Shown: positions 21,233 to 30,207 of the stretch, piece by piece
Layout: each line of letters begins with the position of its first letter
How positions within the stretch are numbered: the first letter of the stretch is position 1
Source of the DNA: Thermophilibacter gallinarum
GTDB lineage: Bacteria; Actinomycetota; Coriobacteriia; Coriobacteriales; Atopobiaceae
DNA length: 64,000 nt
Direction: 5' to 3'
Assembly: GCF_014982725.1 (NCBI RefSeq)
Contig: NZ_JADCJZ010000002.1
Location: 556,106 to 620,105 of the forward strand
The notes under the pieces: generated by a model
Database searches by the model: none
The model's input: only the letters and a program-made list of their open reading frames with translations
What the model was told of the DNA's origin: nothing
Made by a program: the position numbers and the translations under genes

Positions 21233-23812
21233 ATGAGATATCTGATCGTCGGCGGCGTGGCCGCAGGAACCAAGGTCGCGGCCAAGCTCAAGCGCTGCGA
21301 CCGGTCTGCCGAGGTCGTGGTCGTGACCAAGAGCGAGGACATCAGCTACGCCGGGTGCGGTCTGCCCTACTACATCGGCGGCGACATCCAGACGCGCGGC
21401 GAGCTCATCGTCAACACGCCGGCCGCCTACGAGGGGCTCACGGGCGTGGAGGTGCGCACGGGCGTGGAGGCCGTGGCGCTTGACGCCGCGGCGCACGAGG
21501 TCACGGTGCGCGAGAAGGACGGCTCCGAGCACGGCGAGACGTACGACAAGCTGGTCATCGCCACCGGTGCGTCGCCACTCGTGCCCGCGAGCATTCCCGG
21601 CACCGACCTGCCCGGCGTCTTCACCGTACGCACGCCCGACGACGCCGAGGCCATTCGCGACTACGCCGACGCCGGGGCGCGCCGCGCGGTGGTGGTTGGC
21701 GCCGGCTTCATCGGCCTGGAGGTCGCCGAGAACCTGCTCGCGCGCGGCCTCTCCGTCACCCTGATCGACGCGATGCCGCAGATCCTGCCCAACGTCTTTG
21801 ACCCCGAGATGGCCGGCTTCGCGCAGCGCCAGCTCAAGGCCGCCGGCGTGCGCGTCATGACGTCGTGCCCGCTCGCGGGCATAAAGGGCGGCGAGAAGGT
21901 CGAGGGCGTCGAGACCGGCGCGGGGACGCTGCCGGCGGACCTCGTGATCCTCTCCATCGGCATCCGGCCCAACACGGCGTGGCTCGAGGGCTCCGGCGTG
22001 ACGCTCGACAAGGGCTGCGTGGTCGTGGACGAGCTCGGCGCAACCAACCTGCCGGACGTCTACGCCGCCGGCGACTGCGCCGAGGTCACGAACGCCATCA
22101 CCGGCAAGCCGATGTGGAGCGCCATGGGCTCGACGGCCAATATCTGCGGCCGCGCAATCGCCCGCACGCTCACGGGCACGCCGACCCCCTACCCCGGAGC
22201 ACTCGGCACCGGCGTCGTGCGCCTGCTGCCCACGCTGAACGGCGGGCGCACCGGCCTCACCGAGACGGCGGCGCGCGAGGCGGGCTTTGACCCGGCGAGC
22301 GTGGTCTCCGTGGTGGACGACAAGGCTCACTACTACCCCGGCTCCTCGAGCTTCATGGTGAAGCTCGTCGCGGACCGCGACTCGCACCGTCTGCTTGGCG
22401 TGCAGGTGCTCGGCGCCGGCGCTGTCGACAAGGTCACTGACGTCGTGGTGACGGCGCTCTACCAGAAGGCGCGCGTGGAGGACCTCGACCTGATGGACCT
22501 CTCCTACGCACCGCCCTTCTCGACCGCCATCCACCCGCTGGTCACGACGGCCTACATCCTGGAGAACAAGCTCGCGGGCGAGCTCGAGAGCTTCACGCCA
22601 GCCGAGTACGCCGCCGGCGCCGCCGCGGACTACCACGTCATCGACGTGCTGCCCGCGCCCACGATCCCCGGCGCGGAATGGGTTGACCTCACCAAGATTG
22701 GCCCGGACGGACTGCCCGGTCACGAGAAGGACGAGAAGCTCCTGCTGGTGTGCGCCAAGGGCAAGCGCGGCTACTTCGCGCAGAACCGTCTCAAGGCCGC
22801 AGGCTACACGCAGACGCGCGTGCTCGAGGGCGGCGTGACGTTCAACGAGGTCCGCGTGCCGCGTCCGGTCGGCAAGAAGCTCCCCGCCGCCGAGGTCAAG
22901 CGCCTCAAGGGCCTGGGCTGCCTGCAGGACAAGCGCTACGACGGCGTCTTCAACGTCCGCGTGATCACACGCAACGGCAAGATCACGGTGGACGAGCAGC
23001 GCGCCGTGGCCGAGGCCGCCGAGCGCTTTGGCTCCGGCGAGGTCACGATGACCACGCGCCTCACGCTGGAGATCCAGGGGGTGCCGTACGACAACATCGA
23101 CGCGTGCATCGGCTTTTTGCAGGACCACGGCCTGGACGCCGGCGGCACCGGCTCCAAGGTGCGCCCGGTCGTGAGCTGCAAGGGCACCACCTGCCAGTAC
23201 GGCCTCATCGACACCTTCGACCTTTCCGAGAAGCTGCACGAGCGCTTCTACGTGGGCTACCACGGCGTGGACCTGCCGCACAAGTTCAAGATCGCCGTGG
23301 GCGGCTGTCCCAACATGTGCGTCAAGCCCGACCTCAACGACCTGGGCATCGTTGGCCAGCGCGTGCCGCAGATCGACCTCGAGAAGTGTCGCGCGTGCAA
23401 GGTCTGCCAGGTCGTGAAGGCGTGCCCGATGGGCGACGCTCAGATTGGGCCGGACGGCAAGATCACGATCGACGGCTCCGCGTGCAACCACTGCGGCCGC
23501 TGCGTGGGCGCGTGCCCGTTCGGCGCCGTGACCGAGGGCCTTGCGGGCTACAAGGTCTACATCGGTGGGCGCTGGGGCAAGAAGGTCGCGCACGGTCAGG
23601 CGCTGGACAAGATCTTCACCAGCGAGGACGAGGTCATGGACCTCGTGGAGCGCGCGATTCTCTTCTTCCGCGACGAGGGCGAGAGCGGCGAGCGATTTGC
23701 CGACGCCGTGGCGCGCCTCGGCTTTGACTACGTGCAGGAGAAGCTGCTGACCGCGCCAATCGACAAGGAGGCCATCCTCGGCAAGACCGTCGTGGGCGGG
23801 GCAACCTGCTAG
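21233..23812 (+). CDS. FAD oxidoreductase-rhodanese-sulfite reductase fusion
   Basis: An 859-residue fusion. Residues 1-455 are a CoA-disulfide reductase/NADH oxidase-type flavoprotein (LIVGGVAAGTKVAAKLKR, SYAGCGLPYYIGG with the redox Cys, VVGAGFIGLEVAENL, YAAGDCAEV). About 465-545 is a rhodanese-like domain with LLVCAKGKRG carrying the candidate Cys. The rest is a nitrite/sulfite reductase-type domain (VSCKGTTCQYG and GGCPNMCVKPDLND for siroheme/4Fe-4S) with an inserted two-cluster ferredoxin (CRACKVCQVVKACP, CNHCGRCVGACP). It probably passes electrons from NAD(P)H to sulfur species (persulfide, sulfite). GAGAGGAA precedes the ATG. Confidence 0.88.
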   Translation: MRYLIVGGVAAGTKVAAKLKRCDRSAEVVVVTKSEDISYAGCGLPYYIGGDIQTRGELIVNTPAAYEGLTGVEVRTGVEAVALDAAAHEVTVREKDGSEHGETYDKLVIATGASPLVPASIPGTDLPGVFTVRTPDDAEAIRDYADAGARRAVVVGAGFIGLEVAENLLARGLSVTLIDAMPQILPNVFDPEMAGFAQRQLKAAGVRVMTSCPLAGIKGGEKVEGVETGAGTLPADLVILSIGIRPNTAWLEGSGVTLDKGCVVVDELGATNLPDVYAAGDCAEVTNAITGKPMWSAMGSTANICGRAIARTLTGTPTPYPGALGTGVVRLLPTLNGGRTGLTETAAREAGFDPASVVSVVDDKAHYYPGSSSFMVKLVADRDSHRLLGVQVLGAGAVDKVTDVVVTALYQKARVEDLDLMDLSYAPPFSTAIHPLVTTAYILENKLAGELESFTPAEYAAGAAADYHVIDVLPAPTIPGAEWVDLTKIGPDGLPGHEKDEKLLLVCAKGKRGYFAQNRLKAAGYTQTRVLEGGVTFNEVRVPRPVGKKLPAAEVKRLKGLGCLQDKRYDGVFNVRVITRNGKITVDEQRAVAEAAERFGSGEVTMTTRLTLEIQGVPYDNIDACIGFLQDHGLDAGGTGSKVRPVVSCKGTTCQYGLIDTFDLSEKLHERFYVGYHGVDLPHKFKIAVGGCPNMCVKPDLNDLGIVGQRVPQIDLEKCRACKVCQVVKACPMGDAQIGPDGKITIDGSACNHCGRCVGACPFGAVTEGLAGYKVYIGGRWGKKVAHGQALDKIFTSEDEVMDLVERAILFFRDEGESGERFADAVARLGFDYVQEKLLTAPIDKEAILGKTVVGGATC

Positions 23813-23831
23813 GACAGCTGGCGAGAAGGAC

Positions 23832-23867
23832 GCGTGGCTGCGGGCGACCACAAATCCGGAGCCACGC
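23832..23867. terminator. Hairpin after the flavoprotein fusion
   Basis: GCGTGGCT (23832-23839) and AGCCACGC (23860-23867) form an 8-bp stem with a 20-base loop, 19 bp after the stop. There is no T-run. A reverse-paired GAGAAGGAC/GTCCTTCTC lies at 23823 and 23984, bracketing the intergenic region. Confidence 0.45.
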
Positions 23868-23920
23868 ATGCGCTAGTTCGAAGTTTTGAATGCGTCGCGG
23901 CGATTTCGTGTCCGTTTGGA

Positions 23921-23965
23921 CAAAAAATCCCTCCCGCGCATGCCGTCGAGGATGCGCGGGAGGGA
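23921..23965 (-). terminator. Intrinsic terminator of metA
   Basis: TCCCTCCCGCGCAT and its exact complement (23928-23941 and 23952-23965) form a 14-bp stem with a 10-base loop. On the minus strand it is followed by a run of T (complement of 23922-23927), the textbook form, 30 bp after the metA stop. Confidence 0.9.
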
Positions 23966-23994
23966 ATTCTTGGTAGCGCGAGCGTCCTTCTCGT

Positions 23995-24969
23995 CTAGAA
24001 CTTGTCGACGTGGCCGGTGGCGCGCGTGGCCCGTGCGCGCAGGTCCGCAATCGCGGCCGGAATCTCGTCCAGGTCGTACGGCGTCATCTGGTAGACCCAG
24101 TTGAGCCAGTTGCGGTACAGCAGGTTGGCGTGCGCGCGCCAGGTGAAGAGCGGCTGCTGCTCGGGGTCGTCGTCAGGGAAGTAGTTCTCGGGCACGCGGA
24201 TGGGCAGGCCCTTGTGGAAGTCGCGCCAGAACTCGTCGGCCAGGGTGTCGCGGCCGTACTCAAAGTGGCCGGTCACATAGACCTCGTGGAAGTCGCGCGT
24301 GGCGAGAAGCGACGGGCCGCTCGTGAAGCCCTCGGAGAGCGTGCAGAGCTCGGGGTGCTTGGCCAGCTCGCCGGTGTCGATCGCGGCGTGGCGGCTGTGC
24401 GGCATGTAGTGCACCTCGTCGAAGCCGTTGGTGAGGAAGCTGTACTCGTCGCAGAGGCGCTGCTTGAACACGCCGAAGAGCTTGGCACCGAGCTGGCGCT
24501 TGGGGATGCCGTAGAGGTGCCACAGCGCGCCGAGCGCGCCCCAGCACAAAAACATCGTCGAGAACACGTGCTCCTGGCTCCAGTCCACGATCTCGCAGAA
24601 CTCGTCCCAGTAGTCCACGTCCTCGTACTCGAGGTGCTCGACGGGCGCGCCGGTGATGATCAGGCCGTCGTAGTTCTTGTCGCGGAAGGAGTCGAACGTG
24701 TCATAGAACTTGACCAGGTGGTCCTGCGAGACGTGCGTGGACTCGTGGGTGGAGACGCGCATGAAGTCGCAGCTCACCTGCAGTGGAGACTTGGAGATGA
24801 GGCGCAGGATCTGGGTCTCGGTCTCGATCTTGGTGGGCATGAGGTTGAGGATCGCCACGCGCAGGGGGCGAATCTCCTGGTGGCTGGCCACCTCCTCCTC
24901 GAGCGCGAAGATGCGCTCCTGCTGGAGGATGGTCTTTGCGGGCAGGCCGTCGGGGATGTTAATGGGCAT
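23995..24969 (-). CDS. metA: Homoserine O-acyltransferase
   Basis: This enzyme acylates homoserine with acetyl- or succinyl-CoA, the first step of methionine synthesis. The 324-residue protein has MPINIPDGLPAKTILQQE at the N-terminus, the catalytic Cys in STMFLCWGALGALWHLYGIPKR, the His in MPHSRHAAI and the Glu in GHFEYGRDTLADEFWRD. Acyl choice (acetyl or succinyl) depends on one residue and is not called here. A T-run terminator follows. Confidence 0.95.
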   Translation of the reverse strand: MPINIPDGLPAKTILQQERIFALEEEVASHQEIRPLRVAILNLMPTKIETETQILRLISKSPLQVSCDFMRVSTHESTHVSQDHLVKFYDTFDSFRDKNYDGLIITGAPVEHLEYEDVDYWDEFCEIVDWSQEHVFSTMFLCWGALGALWHLYGIPKRQLGAKLFGVFKQRLCDEYSFLTNGFDEVHYMPHSRHAAIDTGELAKHPELCTLSEGFTSGPSLLATRDFHEVYVTGHFEYGRDTLADEFWRDFHKGLPIRVPENYFPDDDPEQQPLFTWRAHANLLYRNWLNWVYQMTPYDLDEIPAAIADLRARATRATGHVDKF

Positions 24970-25273
24970 GCTCTGGTCTCCGTTTCTGCGGCATTACCCG
25001 TCAAGTATACGGCGGAGAGGGCGCCCAGGCAGAAAAAAGGGCCTGCTGTGTCACTTTCGGCCTCGTCTGAGTGCCTGGCCCCGCCCGTCTTTGCATGGCG
25101 ACAGAGTTTTCCCAGTTGGCGCAAGACCGACACGGGGGCCTTAGCGGCCCGCCTCGATTTGAGGCACTCAGACGAGGCCGAAAGTGACACAGCGCCATCG
25201 ATATTCTGCCTCTCGGGGTCAGAGCAGGATGTCGGAGCGCCCGCTATGCCGCCCATGCTCTATACTTAGCCCC
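24970..25273. other. Gap between metA and the DEAD helicase with long inverted repeat
   Basis: No gene is seen. The gap holds the 31-bp inverted repeat at 25046-25192 and the divergent promoters of metA and the helicase. Confidence 0.7.
25046..25192. repeat. Perfect 31-bp inverted repeat
   Basis: Arms 25046-25076 and 25162-25192 are exact inverted copies (core TCACTTTCGGCCTCGTCTGA) with an 85-bp centre. The left arm follows a run of A. It could be extruded as a cruciform or be a mobile remnant. The sequence differs from the other inverted repeats in the window. Confidence 0.92.
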
Positions 25274-25276
25274 ATG
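25261..25276 (+). promoter_or_regulatory. -10 box and leaderless start of the DEAD helicase
   Basis: TATACT at 25261-25266 sits 7 bp from the ATG at 25274, and no ribosome site can be seen (TTAGCCCC). This spacing fits a leaderless mRNA whose first base is at or next to the start codon, which is common in actinobacteria. Confidence 0.6.
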
Positions 25277-26536
25277 ACTACTACATTTGCCGAGCTCGGG
25301 CTTAACGAGCAGATCCTCGCCGGGGTGGACGCCCTCGGCTTCACCACCCCGACCCCCGTCCAGGAGCAGGCCATCCCCGTGGTGCTCACGGGCCGCGACA
25401 TCGTGGCCTCCGCGCAGACCGGCACGGGCAAGACCGCCGCCTTCGCGCTGCCCGCGCTGCAGCTCGTGGCAGGTGCGAAGGGCAAGGGCCCGCACGCGCT
25501 CGTGGTCACGCCCACGCGCGAGCTCGCGGCGCAGATCGAGAAGGTCGTGAGCGTGGTCTGCGAGAAGACCGGCCAGCGCGCGGTCATCGTCATGGGCGGC
25601 ACCAAGTTCGACCGTCAGATCAGCGAGCTCGAGCGCGGCTGCGACCTGCTCGTGGCCACCCCGGGCCGCCTGATCGACCTCATGGAGCACAAGCACGTGA
25701 GCCTCTCGCAGGTCAAGGTGCTCGTGCTCGACGAGGCGGACCGCATGCTGGACATGGGCTTCTGGCCGAGCGTCCGCCGCATCATGCACGCGCTGCCGGC
25801 CAAGCATCAGACGCTGCTCTTCTCGGCCACCATCCCGCCGTCGATCAAGTCCACGATCGACGCGCTGCTCACCGACCCCGCCACCGTGGAGATCGCCCGC
25901 GTGGGCGAGACCGCGGACACCGTGGAGGAGCACCTCTGCCCCGTCACCCAGGGACAGAAGACCGAGCTTCTGCGCGCGCTGCTGGACACCGGCGGCGCCG
26001 CAGGCGAGAAGCCCGAGCGCGTGCTCGTGTTCTGCCGCACCAAGCACCGCGTGGACGACGTATCCAAGACGCTCAAGAACGCGGGCGTGAAGGTTGACGT
26101 GATGCACGCCGACCGCCCGCAGAAGGCGCGCGAGCGCGCGCTCGAGAAGTTCCGCGAGGGAAAGTGTCAGGTCCTCGTGGCCACCGACGTCATGAGCCGA
26201 GGCATCGACGTCTCCGGCATCGACGCCGTGGTCAACTTCGACGTCCCCATGGACCCCGAGGACTACGTGCACCGCATCGGCCGCACGGGCCGCGCGGGCG
26301 CCACCGGCCACGCCTACACCTTCGTGGCGCCGGACGAGATCAGCCCCCTGCGCGAGATCGAGTACTTCACCAAGAAGCTCGTGCCCGTGTGGGACCTCGA
26401 CGGCTTCACCTACGACGCCGGCCGCATCGTGCCGCAGGAGGGACGCCCCACCAAGCGCTCCACGCGCACTATGTTCGCCGGCTCGCGCGGGCGCGGCCGC
26501 GGCATCGCCGGCGGTCGCTACGGCCGCCACTACTAA
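25274..26536 (+). CDS. DEAD-box RNA helicase
   Basis: The 420-residue protein has the full helicase core: FAELGLNEQILAGVDALGFTTPTPVQ (Q motif), AQTGTGKT (I), PTRELAAQI (Ia), VLDEADRMLD (II), LLFSATIP (III), the LVATDVMSRGIDV segment and HRIGRTGRAG (VI). A short basic RG-rich tail (SRGRGRGIAGGRYGRHY) should bind RNA. It is RhlE-like in layout and probably acts in RNA turnover or ribosome assembly. An RNA methyltransferase gene follows 16 bp downstream. Confidence 0.95.
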   Translation: MTTTFAELGLNEQILAGVDALGFTTPTPVQEQAIPVVLTGRDIVASAQTGTGKTAAFALPALQLVAGAKGKGPHALVVTPTRELAAQIEKVVSVVCEKTGQRAVIVMGGTKFDRQISELERGCDLLVATPGRLIDLMEHKHVSLSQVKVLVLDEADRMLDMGFWPSVRRIMHALPAKHQTLLFSATIPPSIKSTIDALLTDPATVEIARVGETADTVEEHLCPVTQGQKTELLRALLDTGGAAGEKPERVLVFCRTKHRVDDVSKTLKNAGVKVDVMHADRPQKARERALEKFREGKCQVLVATDVMSRGIDVSGIDAVVNFDVPMDPEDYVHRIGRTGRAGATGHAYTFVAPDEISPLREIEYFTKKLVPVWDLDGFTYDAGRIVPQEGRPTKRSTRTMFAGSRGRGRGIAGGRYGRHY

Positions 26537-26552
26537 GGCTGGCGAGAAGAAC

Positions 26553-27815
26553 GTGAAGCAGGCACGTCCGTATCCCCGCGTCGTCGTCACGCGGAAGGCC
26601 GCGCGCTCGCTCGCCGGCGGGCACCCGTGGGTCTTCGAGGGCGAGGTCATCTCCGCCGATCCCGCCGAGAACGGCGCGATTGTGGACGTCTTCGAGGAGA
26701 ACGGCACATGGCAGGGCGCGGGTCTGCTCTCGCAGGAGTCCAAGATCCGCGTCCGCGTGGTGAGCCGCAACGCCAACGACCTCTTCGACGAGGCCTTCTG
26801 GGCGCGCCGCGTCGCATGGGCGTGGCAGCACCGCCGCACCGCGATGGCCGGCCGCGGCCTCCCCGGCGCCGAGCCGGACACCACCTGCTGCCGCGTGGTC
26901 TTCTCCGAGGCCGACGGCCTACCCGGCCTCGTGGCGGACCGCTACGAGAACGTCCTGGTCACGCAGGTGGGCACCGTGGGCATGGAGCGCCTGCGCCCCG
27001 TCGTGTACCGCGCGCTCGTGGACACCCTCGCCGCGGACGGCGAGAAGATCGACGCGATCTTTGAGCGCAACGACGGCGCGTCCCGCGCCAAGGAGGGCCT
27101 GTCGCAGTACAAGGGCTGGTGGGACGGCCTGCCCGCGCCGGAGACCGCACGCCTCGTGGTGCGCGAGAACGGCCTGCACTTTGACCTCGACCTCGAGAAC
27201 AGCCAGAAGACCGGCTTCTTCCTCGACCAGAAATACAACCGCCGCGCCGTGCGCGAGATAGCGGCCGGCCGGCGCGTGCTCGACTGCTTCTGCCACGTGG
27301 GCCCCTTCGGCCTGAACGCGGCCGCGGGCGGCGCCGCGTTCGTGCGCTGCGTCGACGTGAGCGACACCGCGATTGAGCTCGCGCGCGAGAACGCCCGTCT
27401 CAACGGCCTGGACGACCGCATGGACTTCACCTGTGCGAACGTCCTCGACTACCTCCCCGAGCTCGCTCGCGACCGCGCCCGTCTGCGCGAGGAGGGCGGC
27501 CCGTTCGACCTCATCGTGCTGGACCCGCCCGCCTTCACCAAGAGCCGCGGCACCGTCTCCCACGCCGCGCGCGGCTACCGAGAGATCAACTACCAGGCGC
27601 TGCGCCTGCTGCCCCGCGGCGGCTACCTGGCCACCTGCAGCTGCTCCCACTTCATGACGCGCGATCTTCTCGCCAAGGCGATCGCCGAGGCCGCGCATCA
27701 GGCCAACGTGCAGCTCAAGCAGGTCGAGGAGCGCCAGCAGGCCCCCGACCACCCCATCCTCTGGGGCTTCCCCGAGAGCCACTACCTGGATTTCTTCGTC
27801 TTCCAGGTGGTCTAG
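26553..27815 (+). CDS. rlmI: 23S rRNA cytosine methyltransferase, RlmI type
   Basis: The 420-residue SAM-dependent methyltransferase has an N-terminal PUA domain (SLAGGHPWVFEGEV), a linking domain (EADGLPGLVADRYENVLV) and a Rossmann methyltransferase (RRVLDCFCHVGPFGLNAAAGG, NVLDYLPEL, LIVLDPPAFTKSR, ATCSCSHFM). RlmI-like enzymes make 5-methylcytosine in 23S rRNA. The GTG start at 26553 follows directly after GGCGAGAAGAAC with only weak ribosome-site character. It is probably cotranscribed with the DEAD helicase. Confidence 0.88.
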   Translation: MKQARPYPRVVVTRKAARSLAGGHPWVFEGEVISADPAENGAIVDVFEENGTWQGAGLLSQESKIRVRVVSRNANDLFDEAFWARRVAWAWQHRRTAMAGRGLPGAEPDTTCCRVVFSEADGLPGLVADRYENVLVTQVGTVGMERLRPVVYRALVDTLAADGEKIDAIFERNDGASRAKEGLSQYKGWWDGLPAPETARLVVRENGLHFDLDLENSQKTGFFLDQKYNRRAVREIAAGRRVLDCFCHVGPFGLNAAAGGAAFVRCVDVSDTAIELARENARLNGLDDRMDFTCANVLDYLPELARDRARLREEGGPFDLIVLDPPAFTKSRGTVSHAARGYREINYQALRLLPRGGYLATCSCSHFMTRDLLAKAIAEAAHQANVQLKQVEERQQAPDHPILWGFPESHYLDFFVFQVV

Positions 27816-27908
27816 CCGCGCCGGCGCGTGGGGTTTCTCGCCCGATGGCGCCCTCCCGAGTGATAGATTTAGTGCTTGATTGACCGCACGACCTCGGGAG
27901 TCACTGCA

Positions 27909-29468
27909 ATGCTTGAGCTCTTTGGCATGTTCGTCCTCGCCCTCGCCCCCATCATCTGGCTCGTCATCGCCCTGTGCGGGCTGCACATGGAGGCCTACCT
28001 CGCGAGCCTCGGCGCGCTCGTCGTGGCCGCCGTCTGTGCCGCGCTCGGCTGGGCGATGACGCCCGTCAACATGGCCACCGCCGCGCTCGAGGGCTTTGCC
28101 ATGGCGCTCTGGCCCATCGTGATCGTGATCATCGCCGCGGTCTTCACCTACAACCTCACCGTGCACACCGGCGCCATGGAGACGATCAAGCGCATGCTCT
28201 GCTCGGTCTCCGCCGACCGCCGCGTCCTCACGCTGCTCATCGGCTGGTGCTTCGGCGGCTTCCTCGAGGGCATGGCCGGCTTCGGCACCGCCGTGGCCAT
28301 CCCGGCGAGCATGCTCATGGCGCTCGGCATCAGCCCGGTGACCTCCATCCTGGCCTGTCTCATCGCCAACGGCGTGCCCACGATGTTCGGCTCCATCGGC
28401 ATCCCCACCACCACGCTCGCCTCCATCACGGGCATCGACGTGGTCGAGCTCTCCACGGTCCAGGCCATCCAGGTCTTCCCGTTCGTCGTGGCCTGCCCGA
28501 TCCTCATGGTCATGCTCGTGGGCCACGGCCGCAAGGCGCTCAGGGGCATGCTGCCCATCGCGCTCGTCTCCGGCGTGTCGTTCGCCGCATGCCTGCTGAT
28601 CGCCGGCCACTTCATCGGCGGCGAGCTGCCCGACGTGGTGGCCTCCGTGGTCTCGCTCGTCCTCACCTTCGCCTACGCGCTGCACATGCACAAAAGCGGC
28701 GTCGAGGTGCCCGAGAAGTTCCGTCTTGCCGCGTCCTCCGAGGACGACGCGCCCGAGGAGTCCGTTGCCGACAAGCTGCGCGCCTGGGCGCCGTTCGCCC
28801 TGATCTTCGCGGTGCTGCTGCTCACCAGCAAGCTCGTGCCCTTCGTCAATGGCCCGCTCTCCGCGATCAAGAGCACGGTCAACATCTACGCCGGCGATCC
28901 AACCGCCACGCTGACCTTCTCGTGGGTGAACACGCCTGGCGTGCTGATCTTCATCTGCGGCATCGTGGGCGGCCTCATCCAGCACTGCCCGCCGCGCGAG
29001 ATGCTCGGAGTGCTGGGCGCCACGTGCAAGCAGATGAGCAAGACCGTCGTCACGATGCTCGGCGTGCTGGCCTGTGCCAAGATCATGGGCTACTCCGGCA
29101 TGATCGCGAGCATCTCCGACTTCTTCGTCGCGTCGCTCGGCGGGTTCTACCCGCTGGTCGCGCCGCTGCTGGGCGCGCTGGGCACGTTCGTCACCGGATC
29201 GGGCACCTCCAGCGAGGTGCTCTTCGGCAACGTCCAGCTCCACGCCGCGCAGTCCATCGGCGCCAACGAGACCTGGCTCGTGGCGTCCAACTCGCTCGGC
29301 GTCTCCGCGGGCAAGATGCTCAGCCCGCAGAACATCGCCATCGGCTGCGCCGCGTGCGGCCTCACCGGCAAGGACGGCGAGATCCTCGGCAAGATCGCCC
29401 CGTACGCCTTCGCCTTCGCCCTCGCCATGGCGATCCTCGTCTACGGCGGCGCCCTCGTCCTGGGGTAG
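27909..29468 (+). CDS. lctP: L-lactate permease, LctP family
   Basis: The 519-residue protein has about 13-14 hydrophobic membrane helices and LctP motifs such as GGFLEGMAGFGTAVAIPA, GVPTMFGSIGIPTTT, GALGTFVTGSGTSSEVLFGNVQ and AASNS-type NSLGVSAGKMLSPQNIAIG. It imports or exports lactate or glycolate with protons. ATG at 27909 has GGGAG 8 bp upstream. It stands alone; its strong hairpin terminator is shared with the convergent rubrerythrin gene. Confidence 0.95.
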   Translation: MLELFGMFVLALAPIIWLVIALCGLHMEAYLASLGALVVAAVCAALGWAMTPVNMATAALEGFAMALWPIVIVIIAAVFTYNLTVHTGAMETIKRMLCSVSADRRVLTLLIGWCFGGFLEGMAGFGTAVAIPASMLMALGISPVTSILACLIANGVPTMFGSIGIPTTTLASITGIDVVELSTVQAIQVFPFVVACPILMVMLVGHGRKALRGMLPIALVSGVSFAACLLIAGHFIGGELPDVVASVVSLVLTFAYALHMHKSGVEVPEKFRLAASSEDDAPEESVADKLRAWAPFALIFAVLLLTSKLVPFVNGPLSAIKSTVNIYAGDPTATLTFSWVNTPGVLIFICGIVGGLIQHCPPREMLGVLGATCKQMSKTVVTMLGVLACAKIMGYSGMIASISDFFVASLGGFYPLVAPLLGALGTFVTGSGTSSEVLFGNVQLHAAQSIGANETWLVASNSLGVSAGKMLSPQNIAIGCAACGLTGKDGEILGKIAPYAFAFALAMAILVYGGALVLG

Positions 29469-29497
29469 CCCCCTCAGGCAGGAGCGACCTGTACGCG

Positions 29498-29568
29498 GGA
29501 GGCCCCCGACTTCCTAAGCAGGATCTTCCGCGAAGCGCAGTCCTGCGTGGAAGTCGGGGGCCTCTCCC
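29498..29568. terminator. Convergent hairpin between lctP and rubrerythrin
   Basis: GGGAGGCCCCCGACTTCC and its near-complete complement (29498-29515 and 29549-29568) form a stem of about 16 bp around a 34-base loop. It lies between two convergent genes. Confidence 0.75.
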
Positions 29569-29589
29569 AGCGCGTATCAGGTCAGGCGA

Positions 29590-30135
29590 CTAGTAGTTGA
29601 TTGCCTGCTCCTCGAAGTAGGCCTTGGGGTGGTTGCAGACCGGGCAGACCTCGGGGGCCTCGGCGCCCACGTGCAGGTGACCGCAGTTGCGGCACTTCCA
29701 GACCTTCACGCCCGGGCGGGCGAAGACCTCGCCCTTCTCGACGCGCTCGGCCAGCTTGAGGTAGCGCTCCTCGTGGTGCTTCTCGACCTCGCCGACCATG
29801 CGGAACTTGGCGGCGATCTCGGTGAAGCCCTCGGCCTCGGCGGTCTCGGCGAAGCCCTTGTACATGTCGGTCCACTCGTAGTTCTCGCCGGCGGCGGCGT
29901 CCTTGATGTTGGTCAGGGTGTCGGGCACCTCGCCGCCGTGGAGGTACTTGAACCAGAGCTTGGCGTGCTCCTTCTCGTTGCCGGAGGTCTCGGTGAAGAT
30001 CGCGGAGATCTGCTCGTAGCCCTCCTTCTTGGCCTTGCTCGCGTAGTAGGCGTACTTGTTGGTGGCCTGGGACTCGCCGGCGAAGGCGGCCTCCAGGTTC
30101 TTCTTGGTCTGAGAGCTCTCAAAGTCAACGGCCAT
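29590..30135 (-). CDS. rbr: Rubrerythrin
   Basis: Rubrerythrin reduces hydrogen peroxide in anaerobes. The 181-residue protein has a ferritin-like di-iron domain ([61 protein letters not shown]) and a C-terminal rubredoxin-like iron site (WKCRNCGH and CPVCNHP). ATG at 30135 follows AGGAGAGGAG. The 5' leader has two GC hairpins (around 30149-30164 and 30172-30190), which may affect mRNA stability. Confidence 0.97.
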   Translation of the reverse strand: MAVDFESSQTKKNLEAAFAGESQATNKYAYYASKAKKEGYEQISAIFTETSGNEKEHAKLWFKYLHGGEVPDTLTNIKDAAAGENYEWTDMYKGFAETAEAEGFTEIAAKFRMVGEVEKHHEERYLKLAERVEKGEVFARPGVKVWKCRNCGHLHVGAEAPEVCPVCNHPKAYFEEQAINY

Positions 30136-30207
30136 TGGTGCTCCTCTCCTGTCCCCGCGGGGACGCCTGTGCCGGGCCTCGTGCCCGGTATTGAGACAAT
30201 ATATCAT

